Below, piece after piece: positions 17,371-26,760 of a DNA stretch of 64,000 bases. A model generated the notes under the pieces. The model was not told the DNA's origin. It worked only from the letters and a program-made list of their open reading frames with translations, and ran no database searches. Made by a program: the position numbers and the translations under genes. Each line of letters begins with the position of its first letter. Position 1 is the first letter of the stretch. Origin of the DNA: Thermodesulfobacteriota bacterium (lineage in GTDB: Bacteria; Desulfobacterota; Desulfobacteria; Desulfobacterales; Desulfosudaceae). The stretch is taken from positions 1-64,000 of the forward strand of contig JBFMDX010000007.1 of assembly GCA_040753795.1 (NCBI GenBank), given 5' to 3'.

Positions 17371-17667
17371 ATGGTTAAACTCTTACGCCGCGCTGCTTTA
17401 CTGGTACTGATTGCCGCCCTGGTCACGGCCCCGCTCGCCGCTTCGGCCAGACAAATGTCCGACATCAACGAAGTGAACGGCGGAACCATCACCGCGGATT
17501 TTCTGGTCTGCCGCCCCCTGGGATTAGCGGCCACGATCCTTGGTTCGGCCCTGTTCGTTGTCTCGTTGCCCTTTTCCGCCCTGGGCGATAATATCGACCA
17601 GGTCGGTAACATCCTGGTGGTCGAACCGGCCCGCTTTACGTTTACCAGACCCCTTGGCAAATTCTGA
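17371..17667 (+). CDS. Small exported or membrane protein of unknown function
   Basis: A 98-residue protein. ATG 17371 lies after AGGAGGG; the in-frame GTG at 17362 overlaps that site. A signal peptide (LLRRAALLVLIAALVTAPLAASA) is followed by a hydrophobic segment (GLAATILGSALFVVSLPFSAL) and a RFTFTRPLG end. Similar short proteins are common in proteobacteria, but their function is not known to me. A strong two-way terminator follows. Confidence 0.7.
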   Translation: MVKLLRRAALLVLIAALVTAPLAASARQMSDINEVNGGTITADFLVCRPLGLAATILGSALFVVSLPFSALGDNIDQVGNILVVEPARFTFTRPLGKF

Positions 17668-17697
17668 ACCGGAATTTCCAGATCAATATAGTCCAAT

Positions 17698-17742
17698 AAA
17701 AAAGAAAAGCCGCCTGCGGTGGCGCGGGCGGCTTTTCTTTTT
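17698..17742. terminator. Bidirectional rho-independent terminator
   Basis: AAAGAAAAGCCGCC (17701-17714) pairs with GGCGGCTTTTCTTT (17727-17740), with A-runs before and T-runs after. It can stop the small exported gene on the plus strand and the subtilase gene on the minus strand. Confidence 0.85.
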
Positions 17743-17747
17743 AGCCA

Positions 17748-19328
17748 TCACTGGGCCTGAGCAGGAGCGGGTAAGGCTTTTCTCTGCCGTACTTCCTGCA
17801 CCGCCCGATGGCAATCGACCAGGCCATGTCCGGTCTGGTAATCAAAGCCGAACGGGTCGATGTCTTTGGCCGTATCGAGGATGATGTCCCGCAGGTCCCA
17901 GGGAAGAATGTCCGGGTCCGCCGACAGGATCAGCGCCACGGCGCCGCTTAACATGGCGCCGGCAAAGGAATTTCCGGAAACCCCCTGGGGCCGGATAACG
18001 CCGTCCGGCATCACTACCGGCAGATCGGTATTGAACGTGACGACATCCGGCTTGCCCACCTTCCCTTCCCGGTAATAATCGGTCTGCCACTGCACCGGTC
18101 CCTGGCTGGAAAACGGCGGCCGGACCAGATCCTGCCGGACACCCGCGGCCGAAATGACCGCGTCCGGGATATCTTCGGGAACGCGCATTTGAACCGGAAC
18201 CGGCGCGTAATTGCGGCTGCCCGCCCGGGCGAAATTGCCGGCACCGGAAACAAAAACAAGTCCGCAGAAAGCGCCCTGCTCCATAATCTTGCGCCAGTGT
18301 GTGCGGTACTGTCCGAATCCGGGCAGAGAAAAACTCATGTTGTATGTATCGGCGCCTATCTCCGCCGCCCATTCCACTCCATCCTCAATATTGCCATGGC
18401 CGATCACGCCGGCCCACTGCCCCCGGGGAGCGATGCCCGGCACCCAGGGCTTGTCACCCTGTCCGGAGCCGCATATGATCGAGGCGCACAAAAAGCCATG
18501 CAGGGGTTCTCCGATATCTCTTGTACCGCCGAAATCGCCAAGGGGCGTCAGGTTGGCGTTGCCCTGATCGAAATTAAATCCGTGAACATCATCGGCCAGG
18601 CCGTTGCCGTCATCATCCTTTCCATTGGCCGGAATTTCCCCGGGTTTACGGTAAAGGCCGGCGGTCAACCCCGCGGTCATCACAAAGTTGCTGTCATGAA
18701 TGACCGTAATGGTCTGCTGGCCGAAAACGCCAAATTCCCTCCAGACCCGGTCCGCTCCCAGTTTTTCCGCATACCAGGGGAAGGTAACGGTCTCCGGCTG
18801 AAACGGCGTCTGCGAAACGGCGGGATAAAAAGACCCTTCTCCCGCGGCCGCCCGGATAGGAACGTTGTCCACCCGGGCAAATATCTTGCTGACTCCGGGA
18901 ACAGCGGTCAATTCCTTCAAGGCGCCGGCATTGCTCACCCGGCAACTGAAGCCGTTGATGATCCAGTGCCGGTGGACCTGGTCAATCTTTTTCTGCCGGA
19001 CCAGGCCCTCGATTCCGGTCCCGGCAACGCTCCAGGCGTCGTCATTGAGTCGTTTCAGATCGGACACGACCCGGCGACGCATGTCGCTTCGTTTCCAGCC
19101 GGCGAATTCTTCCGTCTTGCGCCGATAAGCGCCGCCGTCCTCCAGAAACTGTTTGTCAAACCAGACCACCACCCGGCAGGGCCAGGCGACCGCGCCTTCC
19201 TTCAACACCGGCATCAGCCAGACGTTATTTTTCGTCAGGGACACCGCTTCAGACCAGGCCGGGCGGGCACCGGTCAGCACAGAAAAGCAGATCAAAATCA
19301 ATATTGACGTCCGCACATGCTTTTTCAT
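17748..19328 (-). CDS. Exported subtilisin-like serine protease (S8)
   Basis: A 526-residue secreted protease. ATG 19328 follows GGGAGGAT and opens a signal peptide (KKHVRTSILILICFSVLTG). A degenerate I9-type prodomain comes next (INGFSCRVSNAGALKELTAV, then VSKIFARV). The catalytic set is present in divergent form: Asp in TVIHDSNF, His in EPLHGFLCASIICG, the oxyanion Asn in SGAGNFA, and Ser in SGNSFAGAMLSG. Unlike most subtilases, GTSM is GNSF and the Asp motif has HDS for DTG. The fold is sure; activity is likely but not certain. A two-way terminator lies just past the stop. Confidence 0.85.
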   Translation of the reverse strand: MKKHVRTSILILICFSVLTGARPAWSEAVSLTKNNVWLMPVLKEGAVAWPCRVVVWFDKQFLEDGGAYRRKTEEFAGWKRSDMRRRVVSDLKRLNDDAWSVAGTGIEGLVRQKKIDQVHRHWIINGFSCRVSNAGALKELTAVPGVSKIFARVDNVPIRAAAGEGSFYPAVSQTPFQPETVTFPWYAEKLGADRVWREFGVFGQQTITVIHDSNFVMTAGLTAGLYRKPGEIPANGKDDDGNGLADDVHGFNFDQGNANLTPLGDFGGTRDIGEPLHGFLCASIICGSGQGDKPWVPGIAPRGQWAGVIGHGNIEDGVEWAAEIGADTYNMSFSLPGFGQYRTHWRKIMEQGAFCGLVFVSGAGNFARAGSRNYAPVPVQMRVPEDIPDAVISAAGVRQDLVRPPFSSQGPVQWQTDYYREGKVGKPDVVTFNTDLPVVMPDGVIRPQGVSGNSFAGAMLSGAVALILSADPDILPWDLRDIILDTAKDIDPFGFDYQTGHGLVDCHRAVQEVRQRKALPAPAQAQ

Positions 19329-19570
19329 GGCAGATCCTCCCATGATAATGATGATATTTTCTGTTCTTATCACAACCGGTTGTTTTAACAAAACATAAAA
19401 TACCCTTTCGGCTTCATTTACCCCTGCCTCCTCTTATCGACGCGGATGGCATTTCTGTAAAAAAAATATATTGTTTGCGGCCATTCATTAATGTTAAAAA
19501 TATGATCTTCCGGTCTGCCCGGAAGGCCGTTTGTCATTATCGAAAATCTTTTGCAAAAGGACTCATCACC

Positions 19571-20584
19571 ATGTTCAACATGAAACGTGAAGGCAGTCTT
19601 CTCCATCCCTACTGGCCGGAGGCCAGGTGGAATATCTCCGGGCTTTTCAATTATCGCCCACTGGTCAATTTTCTGGTGCAGACCATGCGGGCCCATGGGC
19701 TGACCCATGTGCTGGAATCGTTTCACGACTCGCCGGACCTGCCCTGGAACGGCGGCCGTGTCAACGCCAACGTGCCCAAGCACCCGGACCTGGAAACCTA
19801 CATGCAAACCTTGAACCGCATGGGCATCGGCGTCTATCTGACCTTTACCAACGCCATTCTGGAGAAGAAGCACCTGGATGACAAGGCCTCCAACGAGTTG
19901 CTGGACATGCTGGATGAGAAATGCGGCTTGAACGGCGTGATCGTGTTAAACGATCTGCTGTCGGATTATATCCGCAAGAGAAAACCCGGCTTGAAACAAA
20001 TCAGCTCGGTGGTCAAAGCCTTTATTGAAAACCCCAAAGGAGACATCGACTGGTACCGGAGAATGCAGGAGCGGTTTGACCGGGTGGTGATTCACACCGA
20101 CCATATGTTCGACCGGGAACTGCTGGACAAGCTGGACCGGGACAAGTCGGAAATCCTGATCACGGAAGAGTGCATTTATCTGTGCCCCAACCGCGCCCAT
20201 CATCAGACCCTGAACTCCCTCTTTAATGTCGCCCAGTTTGAAGACCCGGAAAAAGCGAAGAAAATCATGGAGGAAATCAAAACCATCCGGGAAACCCGGT
20301 GCGCCGGCGGCGGTCGGATTCTGGATCCGGAAAGAAACGTCAAGGGATACCGCACGGTTTACCTGAATCACGACGAGGTCAAACTCATCTACGACATGGG
20401 CTTCAAGCATCTGAAAATCTCCGGCCGGCGCAAGACCATCTACGGCATGGCCTGGAATATATTAAACTGGGTCTTCAACCAGGACCAGGCTTATATCTTT
20501 GCCCGGATCCTGTACTCCAGCATTGACCAGAAAGTCCGAACCGATTTTAAGAAAATCGCGAGGGAAAAAGGCATCATCAGATAA
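19571..20584 (+). CDS. Conserved protein of unknown function, tandem paralogue 1
   Basis: A 337-residue protein. ATG 19571 follows AAAGGA and gives the same N terminus as the next gene (LLHPYWPEARWNISGLFNYR and ILHPDWPEARWHISGMYNYR). Alternating strand-helix patterns (GVYLTFTNAIL, NGVIVLNDLLSDYIR, FDRVVIHTDHMF, SEILITEECIYLCPN, FKHLKISGR) suggest a TIM-barrel of the U32-peptidase-like kind. A Cys-x(n)-His group (ECIYLCPNRAHH) is shared by both copies. I do not recognise a named family. It converges with the type I secretion genes. Confidence 0.7.
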   Translation: MFNMKREGSLLHPYWPEARWNISGLFNYRPLVNFLVQTMRAHGLTHVLESFHDSPDLPWNGGRVNANVPKHPDLETYMQTLNRMGIGVYLTFTNAILEKKHLDDKASNELLDMLDEKCGLNGVIVLNDLLSDYIRKRKPGLKQISSVVKAFIENPKGDIDWYRRMQERFDRVVIHTDHMFDRELLDKLDRDKSEILITEECIYLCPNRAHHQTLNSLFNVAQFEDPEKAKKIMEEIKTIRETRCAGGGRILDPERNVKGYRTVYLNHDEVKLIYDMGFKHLKISGRRKTIYGMAWNILNWVFNQDQAYIFARILYSSIDQKVRTDFKKIAREKGIIR

Positions 20585-20619
20585 CGGCTCAGCATCCGAC
20601 CAATAAAGGGTAAAAACTC

Positions 20620-21657
20620 ATGTTCATAAAAACAGAAAGAGAAACCAGCATTCTCCATCCGGACTGGCCGGAAGCCAGATGGCACATCTCCGGCATGTAT
20701 AATTACAGGGTGTTCTTGCGTATTTTCATCAACCAGATGAACGCCCACAAGCTTCTCCCGGCCATCGCCTCCTTTCACGGATGTCCTGACCTTCCCTGGA
20801 ACGGCGGCCACCTGAACGCCGGGGTGCCCAACACGGATTCGGCCAAATTTTTCGATGCCCTGAATAAAAACAACATGGGCGCCTTTTTAAGCTTCACCAA
20901 CCTGGCCCTTGGCAAGGAGCATCTCTCCCACCCGGAAGCCAACCTGATCCTGGAACAAATGGACGAAAAATGCGGACTGAACGGCGTCGTTGTCGTCAGC
21001 GATCTGCTGTCGGACTATATCCGCAACAAGAAACCGGGCCTGAAGCAGGTCTGCTCGTATGAAAAAGCCCTTCTGGAAAACCCTCAGGGAAACGTGGACT
21101 GGTATAAAAAGATGCAGGAACGGTTCGACCGGGTAATCCTTTTTCCCGACCACGTCTTTAACCTCGATCTCCTCGACCAGCTGGACCGCGACCGCACGGA
21201 AATTCTGGTCAACGACGAATGCGTCTACCGCTGCCCCAAGCGTAAACGTCACCTGACCCTCGTCTCCCAGTTTAATCTAAAGCGGTCACCCCAGCTGCTG
21301 GAAGAGCTCAAGCATGTCCGCCAGCACTGTTCAGGCGAATTCGGCATCATTTCCGACAAAAGGAATCCCGCCCATATCCGTCCCGGATTTCTGCGGTACA
21401 GTGAACTGAAGACCATCTACGACATGGGTTTCAGGAACTTCCGCATCTGCGGACGGCGGAAATCCATATTCGGCCTGGCCTGGAACGTCACCCATTTCGT
21501 CTATAACCCCGCCATGGCCTCCATTTTCGCTACCGTCTGGGCCCATAAAATCGACGAGAGCTTCAAGGATGAATTCAAGAGGCTGGGGCAGCGGCAGGCA
21601 CCAGGAGGGCAGCAGCCGCAGCAAGGGGTGCCGGCTGAAAAAGCGGACATCGTATAG
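20620..21657 (+). CDS. Conserved protein of unknown function, tandem paralogue 2
   Basis: A 345-residue paralogue of the gene just upstream, 35 bases away and probably in the same operon. Shared blocks include SFHGCPDLPWNGG, LLSDYIRNKKPGLKQV, WYKKMQERFDRV, NDECVYRCPKRKRH and IYDMGFRNFRICGRRKSI. The C-terminal Gly/Gln/Pro-rich tail is unique to this copy. Conserved Glu, Cys and His in the ECVYRCP region could bind a metal. Its stop is 5 bases from the stop of the HlyD-like gene on the other strand. Confidence 0.7.
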   Translation: MFIKTERETSILHPDWPEARWHISGMYNYRVFLRIFINQMNAHKLLPAIASFHGCPDLPWNGGHLNAGVPNTDSAKFFDALNKNNMGAFLSFTNLALGKEHLSHPEANLILEQMDEKCGLNGVVVVSDLLSDYIRNKKPGLKQVCSYEKALLENPQGNVDWYKKMQERFDRVILFPDHVFNLDLLDQLDRDRTEILVNDECVYRCPKRKRHLTLVSQFNLKRSPQLLEELKHVRQHCSGEFGIISDKRNPAHIRPGFLRYSELKTIYDMGFRNFRICGRRKSIFGLAWNVTHFVYNPAMASIFATVWAHKIDESFKDEFKRLGQRQAPGGQQPQQGVPAEKADIV

Positions 21658-21662
21658 ATTCG

Positions 21663-23060
21663 TTATCGTTCCGTCAGGGCGCTGTCCATGGACGCGAAGA
21701 ACGGGGAAAGCAGATATTCGAGCACGGTCCGCTGGCCGGTGTGAATGTTGACCAGAACGGTCATTCCCGGATAAAGGCAGTAGGCGTCCCCTCCGCTGCT
21801 TTTGAAGCAGGATTCCTCGGTGGCGACGCGGGCGCTGTAGTAGGGCTGACCCTTGTCCGTGACCAGGGTGTCCGGGCTGATGTGTACCACCTCGCCGTTG
21901 ATATTACCGAACCGCCTGGCATCGGCCGTGGTCAGCTTGATGACCGCTTTCTGCCCGGCATGGATGTAGCCGATATCCTGGGTGGGCAGGCGGGCTTCCA
22001 CGATAAGGAGGTCCCCTTCCGGGACGATATCCAGCACCGTCTCACCCGGCCGGATGACCCCGCCTTCCGTTACCAGGTACAGGGTTTTGATGATGCCGTC
22101 CACCGGCGCCCGCAGAACCGTTCGCTGCAGGTTGTCATCGAACTTCTTTAACCGTTCCAGGTACCCGTCGTACTGCCCGCGGTTCTCATCCAGGGCGGTC
22201 TGCACCTCCTCGTTGTAAGCCGAGAGAATGCCGTTTAACCGCACCTCCTCCATTTTCAGGGCTGTTTCAGCCTGATTATAGGCCGCCTCATTTTCTTCAA
22301 TGGCGCTCTTGAGGGTATTTTCTTCCTTGAGCAGTTCCAGATGGGTGTAGCGATTGGTCAGATCATCCTTGAGCAGTTCTTCGCTGATGCTGATCTGCTC
22401 CTGAAGAAGCGTCAGTTTTTCCTTCTGGTTGCGCAGGCGGGCCTCGATCTCATCCATCTGCTGCCGGCTCTGGTTGACCAGCTGCTTCTGACGCTCCTGC
22501 TCCAGGCGGAGCCGCTCCCGCCGGGCCCGGAACAGGTCTTTGGCCTGCTTGACCAGTTCCGGATAATCTTTCGCCAGTTCAGAATTGAACGTCAACTCGC
22601 TCCGTCCGGCAAACTCCGTTGACAGGCGGATGCCTTCGATTTCCAGTGATTTGATGCGGAGATTCAACTCCCGGACATCAGCGTCACTGGCTGTGGTCTG
22701 GAGCTCCACCAGCGGCTCGTCCTTTTTGACCCGCTCCCCCTCCCGGACCAGGATCCGCTGGACGATGCCTCCCTCCAGGTGCTGAACGCTCTTGACCTTG
22801 GTTGATGGGACCACCTCTCCCTGGGCCATGCTGAAAATATCCAGCTTGCCGAAAGCGGCCCAGATAAAAAAAAGCAGGCACGTACCGACCAGAAGCATCA
22901 GAAAATAGCGGGGAGCCCGACCGACCACCTCTTCGACAACAGCGGCCTCATCCATCCAGGACTGCTCTTCCGGTAATCTGTCCACCGGAACCAGCTCTCG
23001 TGCGGTCTCTGCACCGGATCCGCTTTTAATAAGCCCGTTTTCTATTTTCTTTTCGTTCAT
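21663..23060 (-). CDS. Type I secretion membrane fusion protein, HlyD family
   Basis: A 465-residue periplasmic adaptor. One inner-membrane helix (RYFLMLLVGTCLLFFIWAAFG, in two parts) near residue 60 is followed by a lipoyl half (QHLEGGIVQRILVREGERVKK), a long coiled coil (about 110-310) and the second lipoyl/beta-barrel domain (APVDGIIKTLYLVTEGGVIRPGE). The C-terminal PGMTVLVNIHTGQRTVLEYLLSPF is typical of HlyD/PrtE. Its ATG overlaps the stop of the ABC gene by four bases, showing translational coupling. It links the ABC exporter to the TolC-like channel. Confidence 0.92.
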   Translation of the reverse strand: MNEKKIENGLIKSGSGAETARELVPVDRLPEEQSWMDEAAVVEEVVGRAPRYFLMLLVGTCLLFFIWAAFGKLDIFSMAQGEVVPSTKVKSVQHLEGGIVQRILVREGERVKKDEPLVELQTTASDADVRELNLRIKSLEIEGIRLSTEFAGRSELTFNSELAKDYPELVKQAKDLFRARRERLRLEQERQKQLVNQSRQQMDEIEARLRNQKEKLTLLQEQISISEELLKDDLTNRYTHLELLKEENTLKSAIEENEAAYNQAETALKMEEVRLNGILSAYNEEVQTALDENRGQYDGYLERLKKFDDNLQRTVLRAPVDGIIKTLYLVTEGGVIRPGETVLDIVPEGDLLIVEARLPTQDIGYIHAGQKAVIKLTTADARRFGNINGEVVHISPDTLVTDKGQPYYSARVATEESCFKSSGGDAYCLYPGMTVLVNIHTGQRTVLEYLLSPFFASMDSALTER

Positions 23061-24739
23061 GGCCTCTTATCCGGAATGGCCGGCCTCTCCATGGTAAACG
23101 GCGTCAACTCGGGAATCGGTTTCCTGTTCAAATCCAGACGGAACCCGCTGGCCTGAAGAATGTTGGGGTTGTGGGAACAGACCACCAGGGCCCGACCGCT
23201 TTTGAGAAGATCCCGCATGACATTGGACACGACCGTGATTCCCTCGTTATCCAGCCCGCCCACCGGCTCGTCGAACACCGCCAGCATGCCGTCGGAAACC
23301 AGGGCCCGGGCCAGGGCCAGACGGCGGCGGATGCCCACGGCCAGGTTCATGCCGCCGTTGGCCAGCATGGTCTCCAGGCCGTCCGGGCTCTGATCCAGAA
23401 AACGGTTCAACCCGGCCCGGCCGACAATCTGTTGCAGCATCTGGTCGTTCATGTCCGGTCGCTGTGTCATCAGGTTTTCACGGATGGTGCCGTCAAAAAA
23501 AACCGGCTCCTGGGGAAGGTAAATGATCTGCCGGCGCCACCATTCGGGCAGCATCTGGCGGATATCCAGGCCGTCGGCAAAAATCTGCCCCCGGGTCGGC
23601 TCCAGCAGCCCCAGCAGAATCCTGGCCAGGGAGGTCTTTCCGGCGCCGTTATCGCCGGTAATCAGCAGAACCCTTCCGGGTGTCAGATTGACGGTAATGG
23701 ACTCAAACAGCGGCCCGGACGAACCGGGAAACCAGAAGGTCAGGTCCTTTATCTCCAACCGGCCGCTGAAATGGCGCAGGGCGGTACCACGGGTGGCTTC
23801 CCGGGGCAGATGGGTAAACTTGTCCAGCAGGTCAAGCGACTGCTGGGCCTTGGCAAAAACCGACCCCAGCAGGGCAAACCGGCTGATGGGCGCCAGCGCC
23901 CGGGCGGCCAGGATATTAAACCCGATCATAACGCCCACGGACATCTTGCCGGAGACAACCAGCATGGCGCCCACCGCAATTATGGTCACGGTCATAAGGG
24001 AGGCGATGCTGGTGCTGATGGACTGAAAAAGCCCCTGCCGGGTCGTCAGGACCCTGCGCAGGCGATTGGCCAGTGCCTGCTGCCTGCCCCACATCTCCTT
24101 TAGAAACCGGGCGGCGTTAAAGCTCCGGATGGCGTCCGTGGCCATGATGGCCGAGCCCACCAGGGAATTACTGCGCACGGCCGCCTGGTTAAGATCCTGG
24201 GTGGGGCTGCCCAGGAGGTTGTGGCTGACCAGGGCAAAAACAAACATGACCAGGATAAACCCGCTGGCAATGGCGCCGATACGGTAATCCATCACGAACA
24301 GGACGATGATATAAAAAAAAGCGAAAACCATATCCATGATGGTGGATATGTTGTCCGGACTGTAGGCATGCTGAACGGCCGACAGCCCGGCCATGACCTC
24401 CCGCCGCATGCCCGGCGGCATCTTCTCGATGGCGCTCATGCGGGCGGACGTCAGGGAGGCAAAGGCCCCGCCGGCCAGCCGGGCGTCGGGCCCCAGGCTG
24501 ATGCCTTCAGCCAGTTTCAGCCGCACCTGCCTGAAGGCGAACTCCATAATTATGGCCAGGATCACGCCTGCTGTAAGGGTGTAAAGGGTGCTGCTCACGC
24601 CGTGGGCGACATAACGGTTGAGCACCAGGATGACAAACATGGATGTAGCAAGAGCCAGCAGGCTGATAAAAAAAGACGCCAGCAGCAGTTCCAGCGCCAG
24701 CCGCGGCGACGCTTTCAGCCGGTTGAAGAGTTCACGCAT
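23057..24739 (-). CDS. Type I secretion ABC transporter, PrtD-like
   Basis: A 560-residue exporter half-transporter with six membrane helices in the first 300 residues and an ATPase domain from about 340. There is no C39 peptidase or C39-like domain, as in PrtD/RTX exporters of serralysin type. Walker A is GDNGAGKTSL (about 358), Walker B is MLAVFDEP, and the H-loop is CSHNPN. The signature motif LSGGQ is replaced by LAVGI (in GGMNLAVGIRRRLALARAL), which is unusual. It probably exports the giant repeat protein encoded upstream. Confidence 0.88.
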   Translation of the reverse strand: MRELFNRLKASPRLALELLLASFFISLLALATSMFVILVLNRYVAHGVSSTLYTLTAGVILAIIMEFAFRQVRLKLAEGISLGPDARLAGGAFASLTSARMSAIEKMPPGMRREVMAGLSAVQHAYSPDNISTIMDMVFAFFYIIVLFVMDYRIGAIASGFILVMFVFALVSHNLLGSPTQDLNQAAVRSNSLVGSAIMATDAIRSFNAARFLKEMWGRQQALANRLRRVLTTRQGLFQSISTSIASLMTVTIIAVGAMLVVSGKMSVGVMIGFNILAARALAPISRFALLGSVFAKAQQSLDLLDKFTHLPREATRGTALRHFSGRLEIKDLTFWFPGSSGPLFESITVNLTPGRVLLITGDNGAGKTSLARILLGLLEPTRGQIFADGLDIRQMLPEWWRRQIIYLPQEPVFFDGTIRENLMTQRPDMNDQMLQQIVGRAGLNRFLDQSPDGLETMLANGGMNLAVGIRRRLALARALVSDGMLAVFDEPVGGLDNEGITVVSNVMRDLLKSGRALVVCSHNPNILQASGFRLDLNRKPIPELTPFTMERPAIPDKRP

Positions 24740-24764
24740 GGTACCAGAGTCCCTGTGTTTCTCG

Positions 24765-26552
24765 CTAATCCCGTTTCAATGACTCTTCCGACTGGGCTTC
24801 TCCCAGGGCTTCCCGCAGGGGGCCGATAAACTTCTCGTAATGTTTCCAGCGGGCCATGGAACTGGTATACACCGGCTGCCGCACCTGCCAGTTACTGGCG
24901 GTCTTCACCGTCCGTTCGGTCTTGTAAAAATTCAGGCAGGCCTCATCCCATTCCAGGCCGATGAATTCGATCAGCTTGCGGCTCATGCCCTCGTGGTCGG
25001 CGACCATATCTTCATAGCGGACGTCAAAAATCTTCTGCGGCAGCACCTGATGCCAGTGCTTCATGATCCGCGTGTAATCGCGGTAATAACTTCCCAGAAA
25101 CGTCAGGTCCCGGGAAAACGGCATGACCATGGCAAAGTGCTGAAAATAGCAGGACAGGCAGGTGTCCAGGGGCTCCCGGTGGCAATGGATGATTTTGGCG
25201 TTGGGCAGCAGCAGGGCGATGAATCCCAGGTTGATGAAATTTCCCGGCATCTTGTCGGTCACCCGTTTGGCCGTTCCGCCTACGGTGCGCAGATAGTTGA
25301 CGTACTCTTCGCCCAGCTGGCAGGCGGTGATGGCGTCGACCAGGGTGGCGCATTCGGGGTAGGCGGCCATCCGGCCCTGAACCGCCTGCAGGGCGCCTAT
25401 GATCTGGCCGATGTTGTTGAGTTCACCGGCGCCGTACACCTCCGGGTGGCTGGCCAGGGTCTGCTCCACCAGGGTGGTTCCGGACCGGGGCATGCCCAGC
25501 ACGAATACCGGCAGAGTGGATTCACTGCCGAAACCCCGCCGGCCGGCAAAAAACTCCTTGTTGAATATAGCCATCATGCGGTCAACGGCAAAACTGTGCA
25601 GCTTGGGGTCAAACGGCTTTTCCCGGGTGTCCATCTCATTGCCGCGCTTGAAATGATAAAAGGCCTTGTCGTAGTTACCCAGGTCATCGTGAAGTTTTCC
25701 CAGGGAAAAATGCATGCTGCACTGCTGCTCGGCATTGAGGCGGTCATCATTGACCATCTTTTCCATGCGGGCCAGTTCTTCGTTGTTTGATCCCACCCGA
25801 GCCCGGGACAGGTTGTAATAGGACGACACATGGTCAGGGTCCAGGGCCAGGGCTTTTTCAAAATGGGTGATGGCCTCGTCGATATGGCCCATATTTTTGA
25901 GAATGCTGCCGATATTGTTGATAATGCCCACGTGGTTGGGCATTTTTTCAAGGACGCTGCGGTATAATTCCAGGGCTTCCTCGGACTGTCCGTCCCGCTC
26001 CAGCGTGTTGGCCAGACTGAGCTGGGCCTCGATGTAGCCCGGCCTCAAGGCAGCGGCTTTCCGCAACAAAGGGATCGCTTCCTTGAGCCGCTCCTGGTCC
26101 ACGAAAGTCAACCCCAGGTAATGATAGGCCGGGGCAAACGTCGGGTTGATGGCCAGGGACAGGCGGAACCGGGCCGTGGCCTCCTTGAATTTGCCCTGAT
26201 CCCGCAAGGTATTGGCAATGCCCAGGTGACCCATGAGAAACTCCGGCATCTGGGCGATGGCCTCTTCAAAGGCTTCCATGGCCTTGTCGAACTGACGATT
26301 GCGGCGATAGGCTTCTCCCAGGTTGCCGAAATAAAGCGGATTTCTCTTGTCGATCTGGACCGCCTTGGAAAGCAGTTCAATGGCCCCCCGGTAATCCATC
26401 CGCTTGTATTTGATGAGCCCCGCGGCGTGCAAAACCTGCGGCTCCAGGGGATGGCTCTTCAGCAGGGGGTTGCACAAATCCTCGGCTTCTTTTAAGCGGT
26501 TGAAATTGATGTGCTGCATGGCCATCGCCACATCCTGTTCCATTATCGCCAT
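24765..26552 (-). CDS. TPR-containing sulfotransferase
   Basis: A 595-residue cytoplasmic protein. Start ATG 26552 has AGGAG upstream. Residues 1 to about 240 form six or seven tetratricopeptide repeats (for example NPLYFGNLGEAYRRNRQFDKA). From about 330 to 560 is a PAPS-dependent sulfotransferase domain. The 5'-phosphosulfate loop is GMPRSGTTLVEQTLASHPEV (about 350-370), and a 3'-phosphate-binding strand is near AKIIHCHREPLDTCLSCYFQ. The family includes tyrosyl-protein sulfotransferases and RaxST. The gene lies 26 bases from the ABC exporter and follows the tyrosine-rich substrate gene, so Tyr sulfation of that protein is an attractive but unproven role. Confidence 0.85.
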   Translation of the reverse strand: MAIMEQDVAMAMQHINFNRLKEAEDLCNPLLKSHPLEPQVLHAAGLIKYKRMDYRGAIELLSKAVQIDKRNPLYFGNLGEAYRRNRQFDKAMEAFEEAIAQMPEFLMGHLGIANTLRDQGKFKEATARFRLSLAINPTFAPAYHYLGLTFVDQERLKEAIPLLRKAAALRPGYIEAQLSLANTLERDGQSEEALELYRSVLEKMPNHVGIINNIGSILKNMGHIDEAITHFEKALALDPDHVSSYYNLSRARVGSNNEELARMEKMVNDDRLNAEQQCSMHFSLGKLHDDLGNYDKAFYHFKRGNEMDTREKPFDPKLHSFAVDRMMAIFNKEFFAGRRGFGSESTLPVFVLGMPRSGTTLVEQTLASHPEVYGAGELNNIGQIIGALQAVQGRMAAYPECATLVDAITACQLGEEYVNYLRTVGGTAKRVTDKMPGNFINLGFIALLLPNAKIIHCHREPLDTCLSCYFQHFAMVMPFSRDLTFLGSYYRDYTRIMKHWHQVLPQKIFDVRYEDMVADHEGMSRKLIEFIGLEWDEACLNFYKTERTVKTASNWQVRQPVYTSSMARWKHYEKFIGPLREALGEAQSEESLKRD

Positions 26553-26706
26553 AGCTTCTCCTGTTGTACTGATCTGTTGGTTCTTCTCTTACCTAAAAAG
26601 GCTGCTATTCCTCTTTTCTCCAGTCCGGGTCGGGGCCCGGCATGACCAGCAGGACTGCTTAATCTATAATTTCAGGCTGTAAAATTCAAGCGTTAATTAC
26701 CGGATG

Positions 26707-26741
26707 AAAAAAAAGGGGACCGGAAAACCGGCCCCCTTTTT
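26707..26741. terminator. Strong terminator after the giant repeat-protein gene
   Basis: GGGGACCGG and CCGGCCCCC form a GC-rich stem with an AAAA loop, flanked by A- and T-runs. It begins 20 bases past the stop codon at 26761 and would end most transcripts of the giant gene, leaving the sulfotransferase-ABC-HlyD genes to read-through or to their own promoter. Confidence 0.85.
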
Positions 26742-26760
26742 GGTGAAATTCCCGTAACGA

